From Desulfovibrio sp. (GTDB taxonomy: Bacteria; Desulfobacterota; Desulfovibrionia; Desulfovibrionales; Desulfovibrionaceae), in the NCBI GenBank assembly GCA_031288535.1, contig JAITRF010000077.1:1-64000 (forward strand): DNA of 64,000 nt. The letters run 5' to 3'. The position numbers were made by a program, and so were the translations under genes. This document shows, in pieces, positions 9,977 to 19,252 of this stretch. The notes below the pieces were generated by a model. The model was given only the letters and a program-made list of their open reading frames with translations. It searched no databases and was not told the DNA's origin. Position 1 is the first letter of the stretch. The number at the start of each line of letters is the position of its first letter.

Positions 9977-10864
9977 ATGAACCATGCGAAAAACGGATAT
10001 ACGCCGGTTTCCTTTGAGGATATGCCCCGCTACCTGGAGGTTCTGGGCAAAAGCCGGTGCAGGGCCTCGGATTACAGTTTTGCCAACCTTTGGGGTTGGT
10101 CCACTTATTACTCCCTGGAATGGCGCTTTGACGGACTTTTGTGCTGGATACGCCAGAAGCGCCCGCTGGAGTGCAACTGGGCGCCGGTCGGTCCCTGGGA
10201 TGAGGTTGAAGACTGGGGAGGATATCCGGAAATGGCGGCGGGGGCGCGGTTTATCCGGGTGCCGGGAAGGCTTTGCGAGACCTGGGCCGAGGTCTTCGGG
10301 GACCGCATCGTGGTTGGGGAGGACCGCGATCAATGGGATTACATCTACCTTTCAGCGGAGCTTTGTAGTCTTTCCGGCAACCGCTTTCATAAAAAAAAGA
10401 ACCTGCTCAGACAGTTCATGAAAACCTACGCTTATGAGTACAAATCCCTGTCAGGGGAGGATGTCGAGGCGGTTTTGGATATGCAGACCGAGTGGTGTCG
10501 CTGGCGCGACTGCGAATCTTCCGAGGCCCTGCTTGCCGAAAACGACGCTGTAGCCAGGGTGCTGGTGGCCTGGAACAGAATTCCCGGCTTGTGCGGGGGG
10601 ATAATCCGCATCGACAGCATCCCGGTGGCCTATACACTGGCTGAGCCTTTGAGCGAAGACACCCTGGTGATCCACTTTGAAAAGGCAGCCAATGACATCA
10701 AGGGGGGATACCAGGCCATAAATTATCTTTTCTGCAACGATGCGGGGAAAAATTTCACCTATATCAACAGGGAGCAGGATCTCGGCGACGAAGGTCTGCG
10801 CCGGGCCAAGATGAGCTACAACCCCGCCGACTTTACCCGCAAATGCTCGGTGAGTGTGCTTTAG
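9977..10864 (+). CDS. DUF2156 (phosphatidylglycerol lysyltransferase C-terminal-like) protein
   Basis: DYSFANLWGWSTYYSLEW...FHKKKNLLRQFMKTYAYEYKSLS...VIHFEKAANDIKGGYQAINYLFCNDAGKNFTYINREQDLGDEGLRRAKMSYNP. Confidence 0.85.
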   Translation: MNHAKNGYTPVSFEDMPRYLEVLGKSRCRASDYSFANLWGWSTYYSLEWRFDGLLCWIRQKRPLECNWAPVGPWDEVEDWGGYPEMAAGARFIRVPGRLCETWAEVFGDRIVVGEDRDQWDYIYLSAELCSLSGNRFHKKKNLLRQFMKTYAYEYKSLSGEDVEAVLDMQTEWCRWRDCESSEALLAENDAVARVLVAWNRIPGLCGGIIRIDSIPVAYTLAEPLSEDTLVIHFEKAANDIKGGYQAINYLFCNDAGKNFTYINREQDLGDEGLRRAKMSYNPADFTRKCSVSVL

Positions 10865-10975
10865 AGCATTTTCTCATTGAAAATATTTATCCTGATAAAT
10901 GCTTGGGCGTTGTGAAGCAATGCAGACGTGAGTATTTATTGTATCATAAATAGGAAATATCACTCATAACTTACT
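10861..10975 (+). repeat. Diverged or partial family A element, copy A8
   Basis: Left end TTAGAGCATTTTctcatTGAAA matches the family A terminus; remainder diverged. Confidence 0.4.
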
Positions 10976-11180
10976 GAAATATCTGCTCAGCAAGGAGAGT
11001 ATGCGCATCGGGCGCAAACGCGCGGAGTGGGATGATGAATTTCCGGCCTCGGCCTTGGCCGCTGAATTTGTTTGATTCTTCATTCGATTGCCCTGTACGG
11101 CAAACAAAATTTCCTTGCCAAAGTTCGCCGGATCGGCTAATAACGACAACCTTCCCTGAAACAATTGGGGGAATATGTTC

Positions 11181-11254
11181 GGCGGCATAGCCAAGTGGCA
11201 AGGCAGAGGTCTGCAAAACCTCGATCTCCAGTTCGAATCTGGATGCCGCCTCCA
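11181..11254 (+). tRNA. tRNA-Cys (GCA), CCA encoded
   Basis: ggcggcatagccaagtggcaaggcagaggtctgcaaaacctcgatctccagttcgaatctggatgccgcctcca; acceptor GGCGGCA/TGCCGCC pairs. Confidence 0.95.
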
Positions 11255-11257
11255 GGT

Positions 11258-11332
<75 letters not shown>

Positions 11333-11345
11333 GGCAAAATTCGGC

Positions 11346-11385
11346 AAGCCCCACAATGTTGCAAAAACCTTGTGGGGCTTGTTCT
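11346..11385 (+). terminator. Hairpin terminator candidate after the tRNA pair
   Basis: AAGCCCCACAA ... TTGTGGGGCTT, then gttct. Confidence 0.6.
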
Positions 11386-11390
11386 ATATC

Positions 11391-11540
11391 AAGTTGCGGC
11401 CGATAGGGAGCAAATTGGTGTAGGCTGAAGGCTTTGCCTTCAGCCCGCCGCAAAGGCGCAGGCGGCATTGGCTGCCGCCGTAAAGCGTCGAGGCTGGCGT
11501 GCCTTTCCGCATTCAAACCCGTTTGAATGCAAGTTGGTAT
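11391..11540 (+). repeat. Family B palindromic repeat, copy B1 (150 bp)
   Basis: Same length and same ends as 42031-42180 (aagttgcggcc.atagggag.aaattggt ... gtttg.atgc..gttggtat). Confidence 0.85.
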
Positions 11541-11775
11541 TATGAAATCAGACCGTCCGGCAGCGGAGTTGTCAACAAATGGAAATCTCCCGGGTTAGCC
11601 GGCCTTTTGCCGCCGAATCAAAACTGCATGGATGCAGTTTCGATTCGATAGCGGTTCCTTCCGTCAATGCCGTTGGTATATGCTAATCTACTTAATTTTA
11701 ATGGAAAAATTGTAAATACATTACATCGCAAATGGGAAACGATGTGAAATTCGAATAATCTGATGCAAATTGACA

Positions 11776-13500
11776 TCAGGCGCTTCCAAAGAATGGAGTT
11801 AACCTGGGGGTCGCATAAAGGCGCAGAAAATTCTTTTCCGCTTCCGCCGTGCCGATGAGAATCAATTCTTCGCTCTCTGCCAGAGGCAGAGCAGGATCCG
11901 GCGGCACCGAAACTTTGTCCCCCGCCTGCACGGCGATGACGTTGCAGTCCGTGTCCTGTCTGATACCGCTGGCCTTCAGGGGAACGCCTATAAGTCCCGG
12001 AGGGACGGGCATGCGGAAAACATTCAAGCCCTCTGTGAACATGAAGACCCGGCCGGGTTTGAGCAGGTTGATCACCATATCCGCTGTCAGCCCCGCCTGA
12101 CTCATAACCAGATTGGCGCCGGCATTGTACAGGGAGGGTACGTTGCGGTCCAGGGTGGCGCGGCTGATGATTTTGATGTCCGGGCGCAGTTTGCGGCAGT
12201 AGATGGTCAGGTAAATGTTCAAATCGTCATTGTGCGTGGTCACAATAATATTCCGTGTTTCATCAAGCCCCGCGCCGCGCAGGACGGAGATATCCGCCGC
12301 GTCTCCGTGGATGTAGCGCGGATCCCCTTTGGGCGCGAGCGAATCCTTTTGCTCCACAACACGGAAGGGAATATTGCGCCGTTCCAAGGTTTTGACCACG
12401 GCGCTTCCAACCCGGCCGCCGCCGAGGATCAGAGCCGGAGGCTCCGGCACGGTTTGCCGGCGGCGCAGGGAGCTGGCGTAATTTTCCAGTTTGTCCGCAG
12501 TGCCGGCCAGCAGCAGAATGGAACCCTCCTCCAGAAGCGCCTCCGGTTTTGCCGGCAAATACTGTTTTCCTTGCCATATACCGGCTACATTCAGGCCGAA
12601 GCGGGAACGCAGGTCCGTATCCATGATGCGTTTTCCGGCCAGAGAAGTGCCTGTGGCCGGGCTCTCGGCAATACAAAAACCGGCGAAGCCGCCGATGATG
12701 TTCATGCCGGGATCGGAACTGAACACCCGTCTGGCCAGAGCTTCGCCCAGGATCTGCGGAAAATGCAGCACATGGCGGCACCCGGCAAGGCGCAGGATGT
12801 CGACCGCCGCTTCATGGTCCGCACTTGCCGCCAGCAAGCCGCCCGGAGAGTACTCATGCACGGTGGAAGCGATATTGGTGTTTTTCATGTCGTCGTGCAG
12901 GGCGAGGATCAGGGCGGCATTCTCCGCCCGCGCCGCGGCGTATCCCGAGGTGGAATCCGTTTCTCCGTATACCACGTTGTAACCCTGATCGAACAGGGTC
13001 ACGGCCTTGCGGTCGTCATCAAGCAGCAGGGCACAGGGAATTCCATAGTGGGCGCAGCGCGCGGCAAGGCTTAAGGCCATGCCGTCAGAACCCACTATGA
13101 GCACATGCCCGGATGTCTCTTTGGGCAGTTCGCGGGGGGTTTTGGCTTTGTTGTGCGCATCCAGCCAGGGGGCGTAGACAAAACGGATAAAGGTGAAGGG
13201 CAGAAGCAGCATGAAAAGCATGATGCCGGACATCAGCACCACTATGCTGAATATCATGCCCAAATCGCTGTGAAAGGTTATGTCGCCGAAGCCCAGAGTG
13301 GACATGACGGTTAAGGTCCAGTACAGCCCGGTAAGCTGGGAATACTCGCGCCCCTCCAGTTCCATGATGCTGTGGAAGAGAACGCTGTAGATCATGACCA
13401 GCGCGCCTATGAGCAGGGCGAAGCGCAGCATGAAGCGCAGATTGCGCCTGTTGTCGTGCCGGGCCAGGAAGTACTCCATCTGGGAGAGTATGAATTTCAT
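11776..13500 (-). CDS. Potassium channel protein with two TrkA/RCK domains
   Basis: Pore motif TLGFGD; two Rossmann segments (HVLIVGSDGMALSLAARCAHYG; ALILGGGRVGSAVVKTLERRNIPFRVVEQ). ATG overlaps the upstream stop. Confidence 0.88.
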   Translation of the reverse strand: MKFILSQMEYFLARHDNRRNLRFMLRFALLIGALVMIYSVLFHSIMELEGREYSQLTGLYWTLTVMSTLGFGDITFHSDLGMIFSIVVLMSGIMLFMLLLPFTFIRFVYAPWLDAHNKAKTPRELPKETSGHVLIVGSDGMALSLAARCAHYGIPCALLLDDDRKAVTLFDQGYNVVYGETDSTSGYAAARAENAALILALHDDMKNTNIASTVHEYSPGGLLAASADHEAAVDILRLAGCRHVLHFPQILGEALARRVFSSDPGMNIIGGFAGFCIAESPATGTSLAGKRIMDTDLRSRFGLNVAGIWQGKQYLPAKPEALLEEGSILLLAGTADKLENYASSLRRRQTVPEPPALILGGGRVGSAVVKTLERRNIPFRVVEQKDSLAPKGDPRYIHGDAADISVLRGAGLDETRNIIVTTHNDDLNIYLTIYCRKLRPDIKIISRATLDRNVPSLYNAGANLVMSQAGLTADMVINLLKPGRVFMFTEGLNVFRMPVPPGLIGVPLKASGIRQDTDCNVIAVQAGDKVSVPPDPALPLAESEELILIGTAEAEKNFLRLYATPRLTPFFGSA

Positions 13501-14591
13501 GCCCGGCCTCTTTCGTCTCCTGACCGCGCGGCGGACGGGTGCAGCAGAAAATATGCGTGGAGCATAAGCCATTCAAGCGTCAGGACGGGATTTACTCCCC
13601 TGTTGATATTTTCGCGGCCTTCGGCCAGAAGCTCATCAAGGACGCGCAGCTTTGCGGCCGGGAGGGCGGAAAAAATTTTTCCAAGTCCGCCCGGTCGGGC
13701 CTCTCCGCCTGATCCGGAGAGGATCGCCGCAATCAGCGCCCTGGCGCAGCCGTCAATAATATTCTGAACCAGAGACGCATCTACGGCGCCTTTGGCCGCG
13801 CTTTGGCCAAAAAACCCCTGTCCGGTTTCAAGAAAGGCGCAAAGAACTGGTTCCCAGGCGCAAAAGTCTGCTGTTTCCCCGGCTTCGCGCGTCCAGGGGA
13901 GCGTAAGTACGAAACTGCGGGAGACCAGAGTTGGCAGAAGACGCTCGCGTTGCGGGGCGAGCAGCGCGAAAGAGGTGGCGGCCACCGGCTCCTCCAGAAG
14001 TTTCAGCAGGGTATTTGAGGCCTCCATCGTCATGGCCTGGGCTTCTCGGATGATTATCGCCCGGAAGCGGGCTTCGCGCGGCTGTTCCCAGCAGACTGAT
14101 TTCAAGGGCCGCAGCTCGTCGATTTTTATGCTTTGGGCAGATCCGTCAAAGAAAAAACAATCCCGGTGCATGTGGGCGATAAAGCGCAGGCAGGCCGCGC
14201 ATTGCAGACAAGGTCTGCCCGCCGCGGCCCGGGGCGGGTCTTCTTCCGTTTTTCGCGGCGGCGCAAACCCCGGCAGAGGGAAGAAAGACGGGGCGGCAGG
14301 GGGTTTAGGCCTGGCCGGGACGCCTGCGGGGTCGCAGTTGAGAAACAGCGCCCAGTAATGAGCGGCTGCCAAGCGCTGCGTTGCGTCTCCTCCTTCCAGG
14401 AGCAGCGACTGGGGCGGGTTTTGCGCCAAACGTTCAAGAAAGGTTCGGCAGGACGCCATACGCGCACTTTGCATGAAGGCGCGCACAGGGAGAAAGAGCT
14501 CTTCCGTTGCCTGCCTGTCCGGCAGGATATCCCCGGACGCCGCCTCTTTCCCGCCGCTTTCCGTACCCGTATCCGTTGCGGCCGCGTCCAT
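13497..14591 (-). CDS. holB: DNA polymerase III delta' subunit, start uncertain
   Basis: PPQSLLLEGGDATQRLAAAHYWALFLNC...IKIDELRPLKSVC...FRAIIIREAQAMTMEASNTLLKLLEEPVAATSFALLA. Confidence 0.85.
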   Translation of the reverse strand: MDAAATDTGTESGGKEAASGDILPDRQATEELFLPVRAFMQSARMASCRTFLERLAQNPPQSLLLEGGDATQRLAAAHYWALFLNCDPAGVPARPKPPAAPSFFPLPGFAPPRKTEEDPPRAAAGRPCLQCAACLRFIAHMHRDCFFFDGSAQSIKIDELRPLKSVCWEQPREARFRAIIIREAQAMTMEASNTLLKLLEEPVAATSFALLAPQRERLLPTLVSRSFVLTLPWTREAGETADFCAWEPVLCAFLETGQGFFGQSAAKGAVDASLVQNIIDGCARALIAAILSGSGGEARPGGLGKIFSALPAAKLRVLDELLAEGRENINRGVNPVLTLEWLMLHAYFLLHPSAARSGDERGRA

Positions 14592-14696
14592 TTCAGGCGG
14601 ATATCCGCCCCGCAGGGACGGCGGCGCAAAACCCTGGCGGCTTGCGATGTTTTACGCAAAAGCCGCCGCAGGCGCAGGTGGTTGGGGGTCTTTCGG

Positions 14697-15422
14697 TCAT
14701 TTCCAGGGATATGAAGAAATGAAGGTGTAGACCCCGGATGCGAAACCGATCAGGCTGCACATGCCGAAAAGGGCGTCTGACATGTGTTTGGCGCACCAAA
14801 GCAGTCCGGCGGACAAGAACGTCAAGGCCAGCGCCCAGACATGGTGCGGCAGACCCAGCGCGGACAGCAGGCTTGGTTGGCCTGTCGCCATGAGCCAGAA
14901 GGCCGTCATAAGACAGCAGCCACTTATGAGCACCAGCGAATATTCCGCGTTTTCCCAGAACCCGGCCGGTTTTTTCAGACAGCGCATCCCATAGACGGCC
15001 AGGGCGCCCAGCATGTACCAGAACGGCTCCCCCGGAAGGTTGTAGATGTCGTATTTGGCGACAAAGAAAGCTTCACCGGCCCGGATGAGCAAAAACCAGA
15101 TGAGGGGAGTGGCCAGCCCCAGGGAAAACACCGAAGGCAGCTTGAGCGCCAGACCGAAGCACAGATACAGAGCCGTGATGACAAGCGGAAGCCTGGCTAT
15201 CAGCGTATCTGGAATAACGCTGCCCCGCATGACCGTCAACAGGGCCACAAGCGCCAGGGTTATGCCGTGCCCGCCGAGCCAGTACAGGGATTTCCCGGCC
15301 AGAGGGGATGGGTCCTTACGGGAAATCCTGTGCCCGGCATAAAAAAGCAGGACGGGAATCAGGGCCAGAAGCGCGGGGATGATGAGCAATATCCGATTAA
15401 AGGACTGTGTTGCTTCTTCCAT
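14697..15422 (-). CDS. Polytopic membrane protein of unknown function
   Basis: 241 aa with about 7-8 hydrophobic segments; no family recognised. Confidence 0.6.
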   Translation of the reverse strand: MEEATQSFNRILLIIPALLALIPVLLFYAGHRISRKDPSPLAGKSLYWLGGHGITLALVALLTVMRGSVIPDTLIARLPLVITALYLCFGLALKLPSVFSLGLATPLIWFLLIRAGEAFFVAKYDIYNLPGEPFWYMLGALAVYGMRCLKKPAGFWENAEYSLVLISGCCLMTAFWLMATGQPSLLSALGLPHHVWALALTFLSAGLLWCAKHMSDALFGMCSLIGFASGVYTFISSYPWK

Positions 15423-15449
15423 GGTTACCGCCTTTGCGCAGCAGCGTGG

Positions 15450-15962
15450 TTATAATGCGACCCTGGCGGCGTCAAGCGCGGCCGCGAAATTCACTTCATG
15501 CGTGACCTCGGGGACTATTTCCGAATATGTGAGTACGCCTTTGGCGTCGATCACGAAAATGGAGCGGGTGAGGAGCCTGAGTTCCTTAATGCCCACTCCA
15601 TAGGCGACGCCGAAGGAAAGATCGTAGTAATCGGACAGGGTCTGGACCTGACTTATCCCGGCCGCCCCGCACCAGCGGGCCTGCGCGAAGGGCAGATCGC
15701 AGGATACGGCGAGTATTTGCACCTTTTCGCCGAGCTTCGCGGCCTCGCTGTTGAAGCGGCGCGTCTGCACATCGCAAACGGGCGTGTCCAGGGAAGGGAC
15801 GACCGAGAGTATGAGAACCTTGTTCTTGTAGTCGGCCAGGGAACGCGTTGCGAGCTGGTTATCGCGCAGAACGAAGTCCGGAGCCTTCTCCCCGGTTTTC
15901 AGGGGAGCGCCGAGCAGGGTCAGCGGGTTGCCTTGAAAGGTGACGGCATTGCTTCTTTCCAT
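15450..15962 (-). CDS. tpx: Thiol peroxidase
   Basis: VTFQGNPLTLLGAPLKTGEKAPDFVL...LSVVPSLDTPVCDVQTRRFN. Confidence 0.95.
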   Translation of the reverse strand: MERSNAVTFQGNPLTLLGAPLKTGEKAPDFVLRDNQLATRSLADYKNKVLILSVVPSLDTPVCDVQTRRFNSEAAKLGEKVQILAVSCDLPFAQARWCGAAGISQVQTLSDYYDLSFGVAYGVGIKELRLLTRSIFVIDAKGVLTYSEIVPEVTHEVNFAAALDAARVAL

Positions 15963-16004
15963 AATTGTTCCTCTTGATCCTTGTAATAATGTTGAAGAAG
16001 GGCG

Positions 16005-18128
16005 CTATATGGCCTTGGCGGATGCGGCTTGGGCAACGAGGCGCTCGCCTGCCGGGGTATTCAGCACCTGGCGGAGTATTTTCACCACATCGGAGTCGTA
16101 ATTTCCCGTCTGCCGTTCCAGGATGTTCAGGGCTTCGTCCACGGGCAGGGCAGGGCGGTAGGACCGGGGTTTGGCCATGGCGGTAAAGGCGTTGGCAACG
16201 GAGAGGACGCGGGCCAGCACGGAGATTTCGTCGCCCACCAGACCCTTGGGATAGCCCTTGCCGTCCAGGCGTTCGTTCATCTGACAGATGGTCTCCACAA
16301 CCGGCAGATCAAATTCGATATCCTTGAGCACGTTGCGCGCATATTCGACGTGGCGCTCCATTTCCATTTTTTCTTCCGGGGTGAGCACTCCTGGTTTCAG
16401 CAATATCCCGCGCGGCACGAACATTTTCCCGATCTGGGAGAGATTGGCGGCCGCTTCGATCGTGGCCGTGTCCTTTTCCGAAAGGCGCAGTTGCTTGGCG
16501 ATAAGCGAAGCTATACCGCCCATGATGCGCGAGTGGCCGCCGAGGAAGGGGTCGGCTTCCTCAATGGTGCGCACCAGGGCGTCAATAGTCTGCTGTACGA
16601 CGCGCCGGCTGCGCTCCTGGGTTTCCACAAGCTGGGTGATGTCGCGGAATACCGAAACTATGCCCTGCACGGTGCGGGAATTCACGTCTTTGAGCGGGGT
16701 TTTGGATATCTGGAAATGGTAGCGTTTGGATTGCAACCAGAGGACTTCGGTGACGGACACGCTTTCCCCGGTCATCAGCACATGCTGATCCGAGGTGTTG
16801 AGGCGTTTCGCCGTATCAAAGCCGAAGACCGCCGGTCCGTCAAGCCCGATCACGTCGTCCACCGAGCGCCCCACGGCGGCCGCGAAGGCGTTGTTCACAT
16901 AGCGGTAGGCACCCTTGCCGTCGGAGAGGGATATGGGGTCGGTTATGGCGCTGTTGATGCCGTCAAGGAGTTTTTTCTGTTCGTCGATCACGGACAGAAG
17001 ATTGGTAATATGGGAATTGATGTTGGACTGCTCACGGCCGACGATGCGCCACCAGCCGGCGGAAACCAGCAACCCCAGGGCCACCGCGATAAGTCCGGCT
17101 ATGCTGTAAATGATTTTCGCCCGTTCTGACAGCAACGCGTTGGTTATGGCGGAGTCGTTCTCGGCTATGATCCACCAGTCGGTGGAGCGCAGGCGGATGC
17201 CGGAAGAATATACGATCAGATTTTCTCCGTAAGCGGTCCGGATGCCGAAGGGCAGGGTGAGATCGTCAGCCTTGACGGGCAAATCCGTCACCTGGCGCAG
17301 TATTGTGGCCCCGGAAGCAATGTTCTGGTAGATATCCCCGTTTTTCTGCACCATTTTCAGCTTGCGCCCTTTCTCGTCCACCAAACCGGGGGAAAGTACC
17401 TCGGAGAGCTTGGAATCCACCAGTTGCGAAAGGATCATGACCGCAACCGCCTTGCCGGCCGTTCCTTGGTAGCTGGGCGACATTATCGGCAGGTATATGT
17501 CCAGAGTGATGCCTTTGGGCTGGATTTCAAGCGGGGCGTAAACACGCCTGGAAGTCTCCAGCACCTGCTGCACCAGTCTTTTCTGGTAGGAACTCAGAGG
17601 CGAAAAGGAAACCTCGGTGGCCATGTACGTCTCCGCCCGGCTGTTTACGATGCGGGCCGCGGCAAAGCCGGAGAAGGAGACGAATTCGGAAAGCATGGTG
17701 CGCATCAGGGGAAGCTGCGATCGCAGTTGATCCACCTGCTCGTCTCTGCCCGAAACTCCGCCCGCGTCCGGCGTTTTTTCCTCCGCCCTCGGCGAGCTGA
17801 AGAGCAGGGGGACGCTTGGCAGTTTGTCCATTTCCGAGGCGAAAATCTGGAAAAGATCCGAACCTACAAGTTGGGCGCTTTTTTCAACCAGGGATTCCAG
17901 CCAGGCGTCCGTCATTTCCACACGGGCGGAGGTAATGCTTTGCTGGCGCTTGAGAATGTCCTCCTCCGTCGTGCTTTTTGTCTCTGACATGGTGTGGTAG
18001 GCAAAGGCGAAAACAATGCCTATGACCACAACCACGGTCAAAATGCCGAGCCACAGAAAGCGCTTCTTGCTGTCAGCGGCCGCGGGCATCTTGGCGAGTG
18101 GCGAACTCGCGGTTTTTTCTTCGCTCAT
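16005..18128 (-). CDS. Membrane sensor with periplasmic domain, PAS domain and degenerate HD-GYP domain (DvhD/LapD-like receptor candidate)
   Basis: TM near N-terminus, large periplasmic region, PAS (LLDGINSAITDPISLSDGKGAYRYVNNAFAAAVGRS), then HSRIMGGIASLIAKQL...LSQIGKMFVPRGIL...QMNERLDGKGYPKGL. Start 18128 has GGAG six nt upstream. Confidence 0.8.
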   Translation of the reverse strand: MSEEKTASSPLAKMPAAADSKKRFLWLGILTVVVVIGIVFAFAYHTMSETKSTTEEDILKRQQSITSARVEMTDAWLESLVEKSAQLVGSDLFQIFASEMDKLPSVPLLFSSPRAEEKTPDAGGVSGRDEQVDQLRSQLPLMRTMLSEFVSFSGFAAARIVNSRAETYMATEVSFSPLSSYQKRLVQQVLETSRRVYAPLEIQPKGITLDIYLPIMSPSYQGTAGKAVAVMILSQLVDSKLSEVLSPGLVDEKGRKLKMVQKNGDIYQNIASGATILRQVTDLPVKADDLTLPFGIRTAYGENLIVYSSGIRLRSTDWWIIAENDSAITNALLSERAKIIYSIAGLIAVALGLLVSAGWWRIVGREQSNINSHITNLLSVIDEQKKLLDGINSAITDPISLSDGKGAYRYVNNAFAAAVGRSVDDVIGLDGPAVFGFDTAKRLNTSDQHVLMTGESVSVTEVLWLQSKRYHFQISKTPLKDVNSRTVQGIVSVFRDITQLVETQERSRRVVQQTIDALVRTIEEADPFLGGHSRIMGGIASLIAKQLRLSEKDTATIEAAANLSQIGKMFVPRGILLKPGVLTPEEKMEMERHVEYARNVLKDIEFDLPVVETICQMNERLDGKGYPKGLVGDEISVLARVLSVANAFTAMAKPRSYRPALPVDEALNILERQTGNYDSDVVKILRQVLNTPAGERLVAQAASAKAI

Positions 18129-18230
18129 GTTCATCTCCGAACTTGTTAGGTTCCCGGCTGAAGGACAGGGGGCGTTGTCTGCCGGCAAACAGGCGAACGC
18201 CCGGTTATGCGCGCTCGGTGCCCGCGTTTG

Positions 18231-19073
18231 TTATTTTCCGGTTCCTGCTTTAGGTTTTACATGTCTCCACAGATATTCTCCGTTCACCGTATACAGAGGG
18301 GTGTAGTGCGTCAGTTTTTTGTGAGACAAAACTAAATTCGTTATATTGTCAAGAATATAGGCATCGTCGTCCACAAAAACCACCAGCACGGCATGGCCTA
18401 GTCCTCGTATGCCGTCTTTGACCGCGGCTATGCGCATAAGCTCGGGGGGAACTCCCAAGTCCACCAGGGCGAAAAACTTGGTTATGACGTAGTCCTCGCA
18501 GTCGCCGGATCTGCTCAGAAATTCGCGCGGCGTCGCCCAGTAATCTTCGACCCCCCATACTTCGTTGTCCATCTTGTACGGCCACTGGTTGAAAAAATTG
18601 GTTACGCTCTGCAACTTGTCCCGGATCGGGGCATCCTTCAGCTTGGCCTTGAGCGCAAGCCAGCGTTCCTGTACCTTCGCGTTATCCGTGGCGATGCCCT
18701 GCTCCGTGAAAGAGGGGTTTTTCGCTTCCTCAGCCAGCACCCTTTCCCATTTCGGCAGGTTTTTGATCAGGCTGCGAAATTCCACAGTGCCGAACAAGCG
18801 GATAATGGGCTTTGCCGGTTCTTTTTCCGCCGTCTCTTTATTCGGCGCGCCCTGTCCTGCGGGCGCGTCCTGTCCTGCGGGCGCATCCTGAACAACCGGG
18901 GCGGTCTGTTCTTCCAAGGGCTCCCGGGTGGCGGCCGCATCCGGGACCGCAACGTTCGCAGTTTCCCCGGCGTATGCGGGCCGCCCGGCGAGGCAAAACA
19001 GCAGGGCCAGGACGAGGGCGGCCTTGCGGCATTTCGGCGCCGGCTCACAGCTGTATGATATATATGAAAACAT
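18231..19073 (-). CDS. LapG-like periplasmic cysteine protease (bacterial transglutaminase-like)
   Basis: N-terminal signal region; triad context SGDCEDYVITKFFAL...GHAVLVVFVDDDAYILDNITN; WPYKMDNEVWGVEDYWATPREFL. Confidence 0.85.
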   Translation of the reverse strand: MFSYISYSCEPAPKCRKAALVLALLFCLAGRPAYAGETANVAVPDAAATREPLEEQTAPVVQDAPAGQDAPAGQGAPNKETAEKEPAKPIIRLFGTVEFRSLIKNLPKWERVLAEEAKNPSFTEQGIATDNAKVQERWLALKAKLKDAPIRDKLQSVTNFFNQWPYKMDNEVWGVEDYWATPREFLSRSGDCEDYVITKFFALVDLGVPPELMRIAAVKDGIRGLGHAVLVVFVDDDAYILDNITNLVLSHKKLTHYTPLYTVNGEYLWRHVKPKAGTGK

Positions 19074-19126
19074 GCCCGCTCCGGCTCGGATTGACAGGAT
19101 ATGCTCAGCGCAGAGCGCCGGACCCG

Positions 19127-19252
19127 GAGCATTTTACGCCTGGATTGCCGCTTGACGGCGAAACAAGTTCGCATTGCGACAATCCCGCGGCAAGGATTTG
19201 CAGGCAGATCCTTGCAGAGCGGTTTAACATTTTCAAAGTCAGACCGCTCTAA
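19127..19252 (+). repeat. Family A palindromic element, copy A3
   Basis: gagcattttacgcctggattgccgcttgacggcgaaacaagttcgcattgcgacaatcccgcggcaaggatttgcaggcagatccttgcagagcggtttaacattttcaaagtcagaccgctctaa. Confidence 0.9.

Noticed and set aside
9788-10333. Minus-strand ORF ending in NPCSEIVARRTCFTVKRQFQA
   Set aside because: Antisense to the DUF2156 gene and extended through repeat A2; not a gene, though useful as evidence that the repeat frame is open.
11041-11180. ORFs spanning the tRNA genes (10964-11516, minus)
   Set aside because: Run through tRNA-Cys/tRNA-Gly and family B repeat; not coding.
16029-17129. 366-aa plus-strand ORF
   Set aside because: Antisense to the HD-GYP receptor gene.
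18767-19174. Minus-strand ORF MRTCFAVKRQSRRKM...
   Set aside because: Overlaps the LapG-like gene in another frame and starts inside repeat A3.
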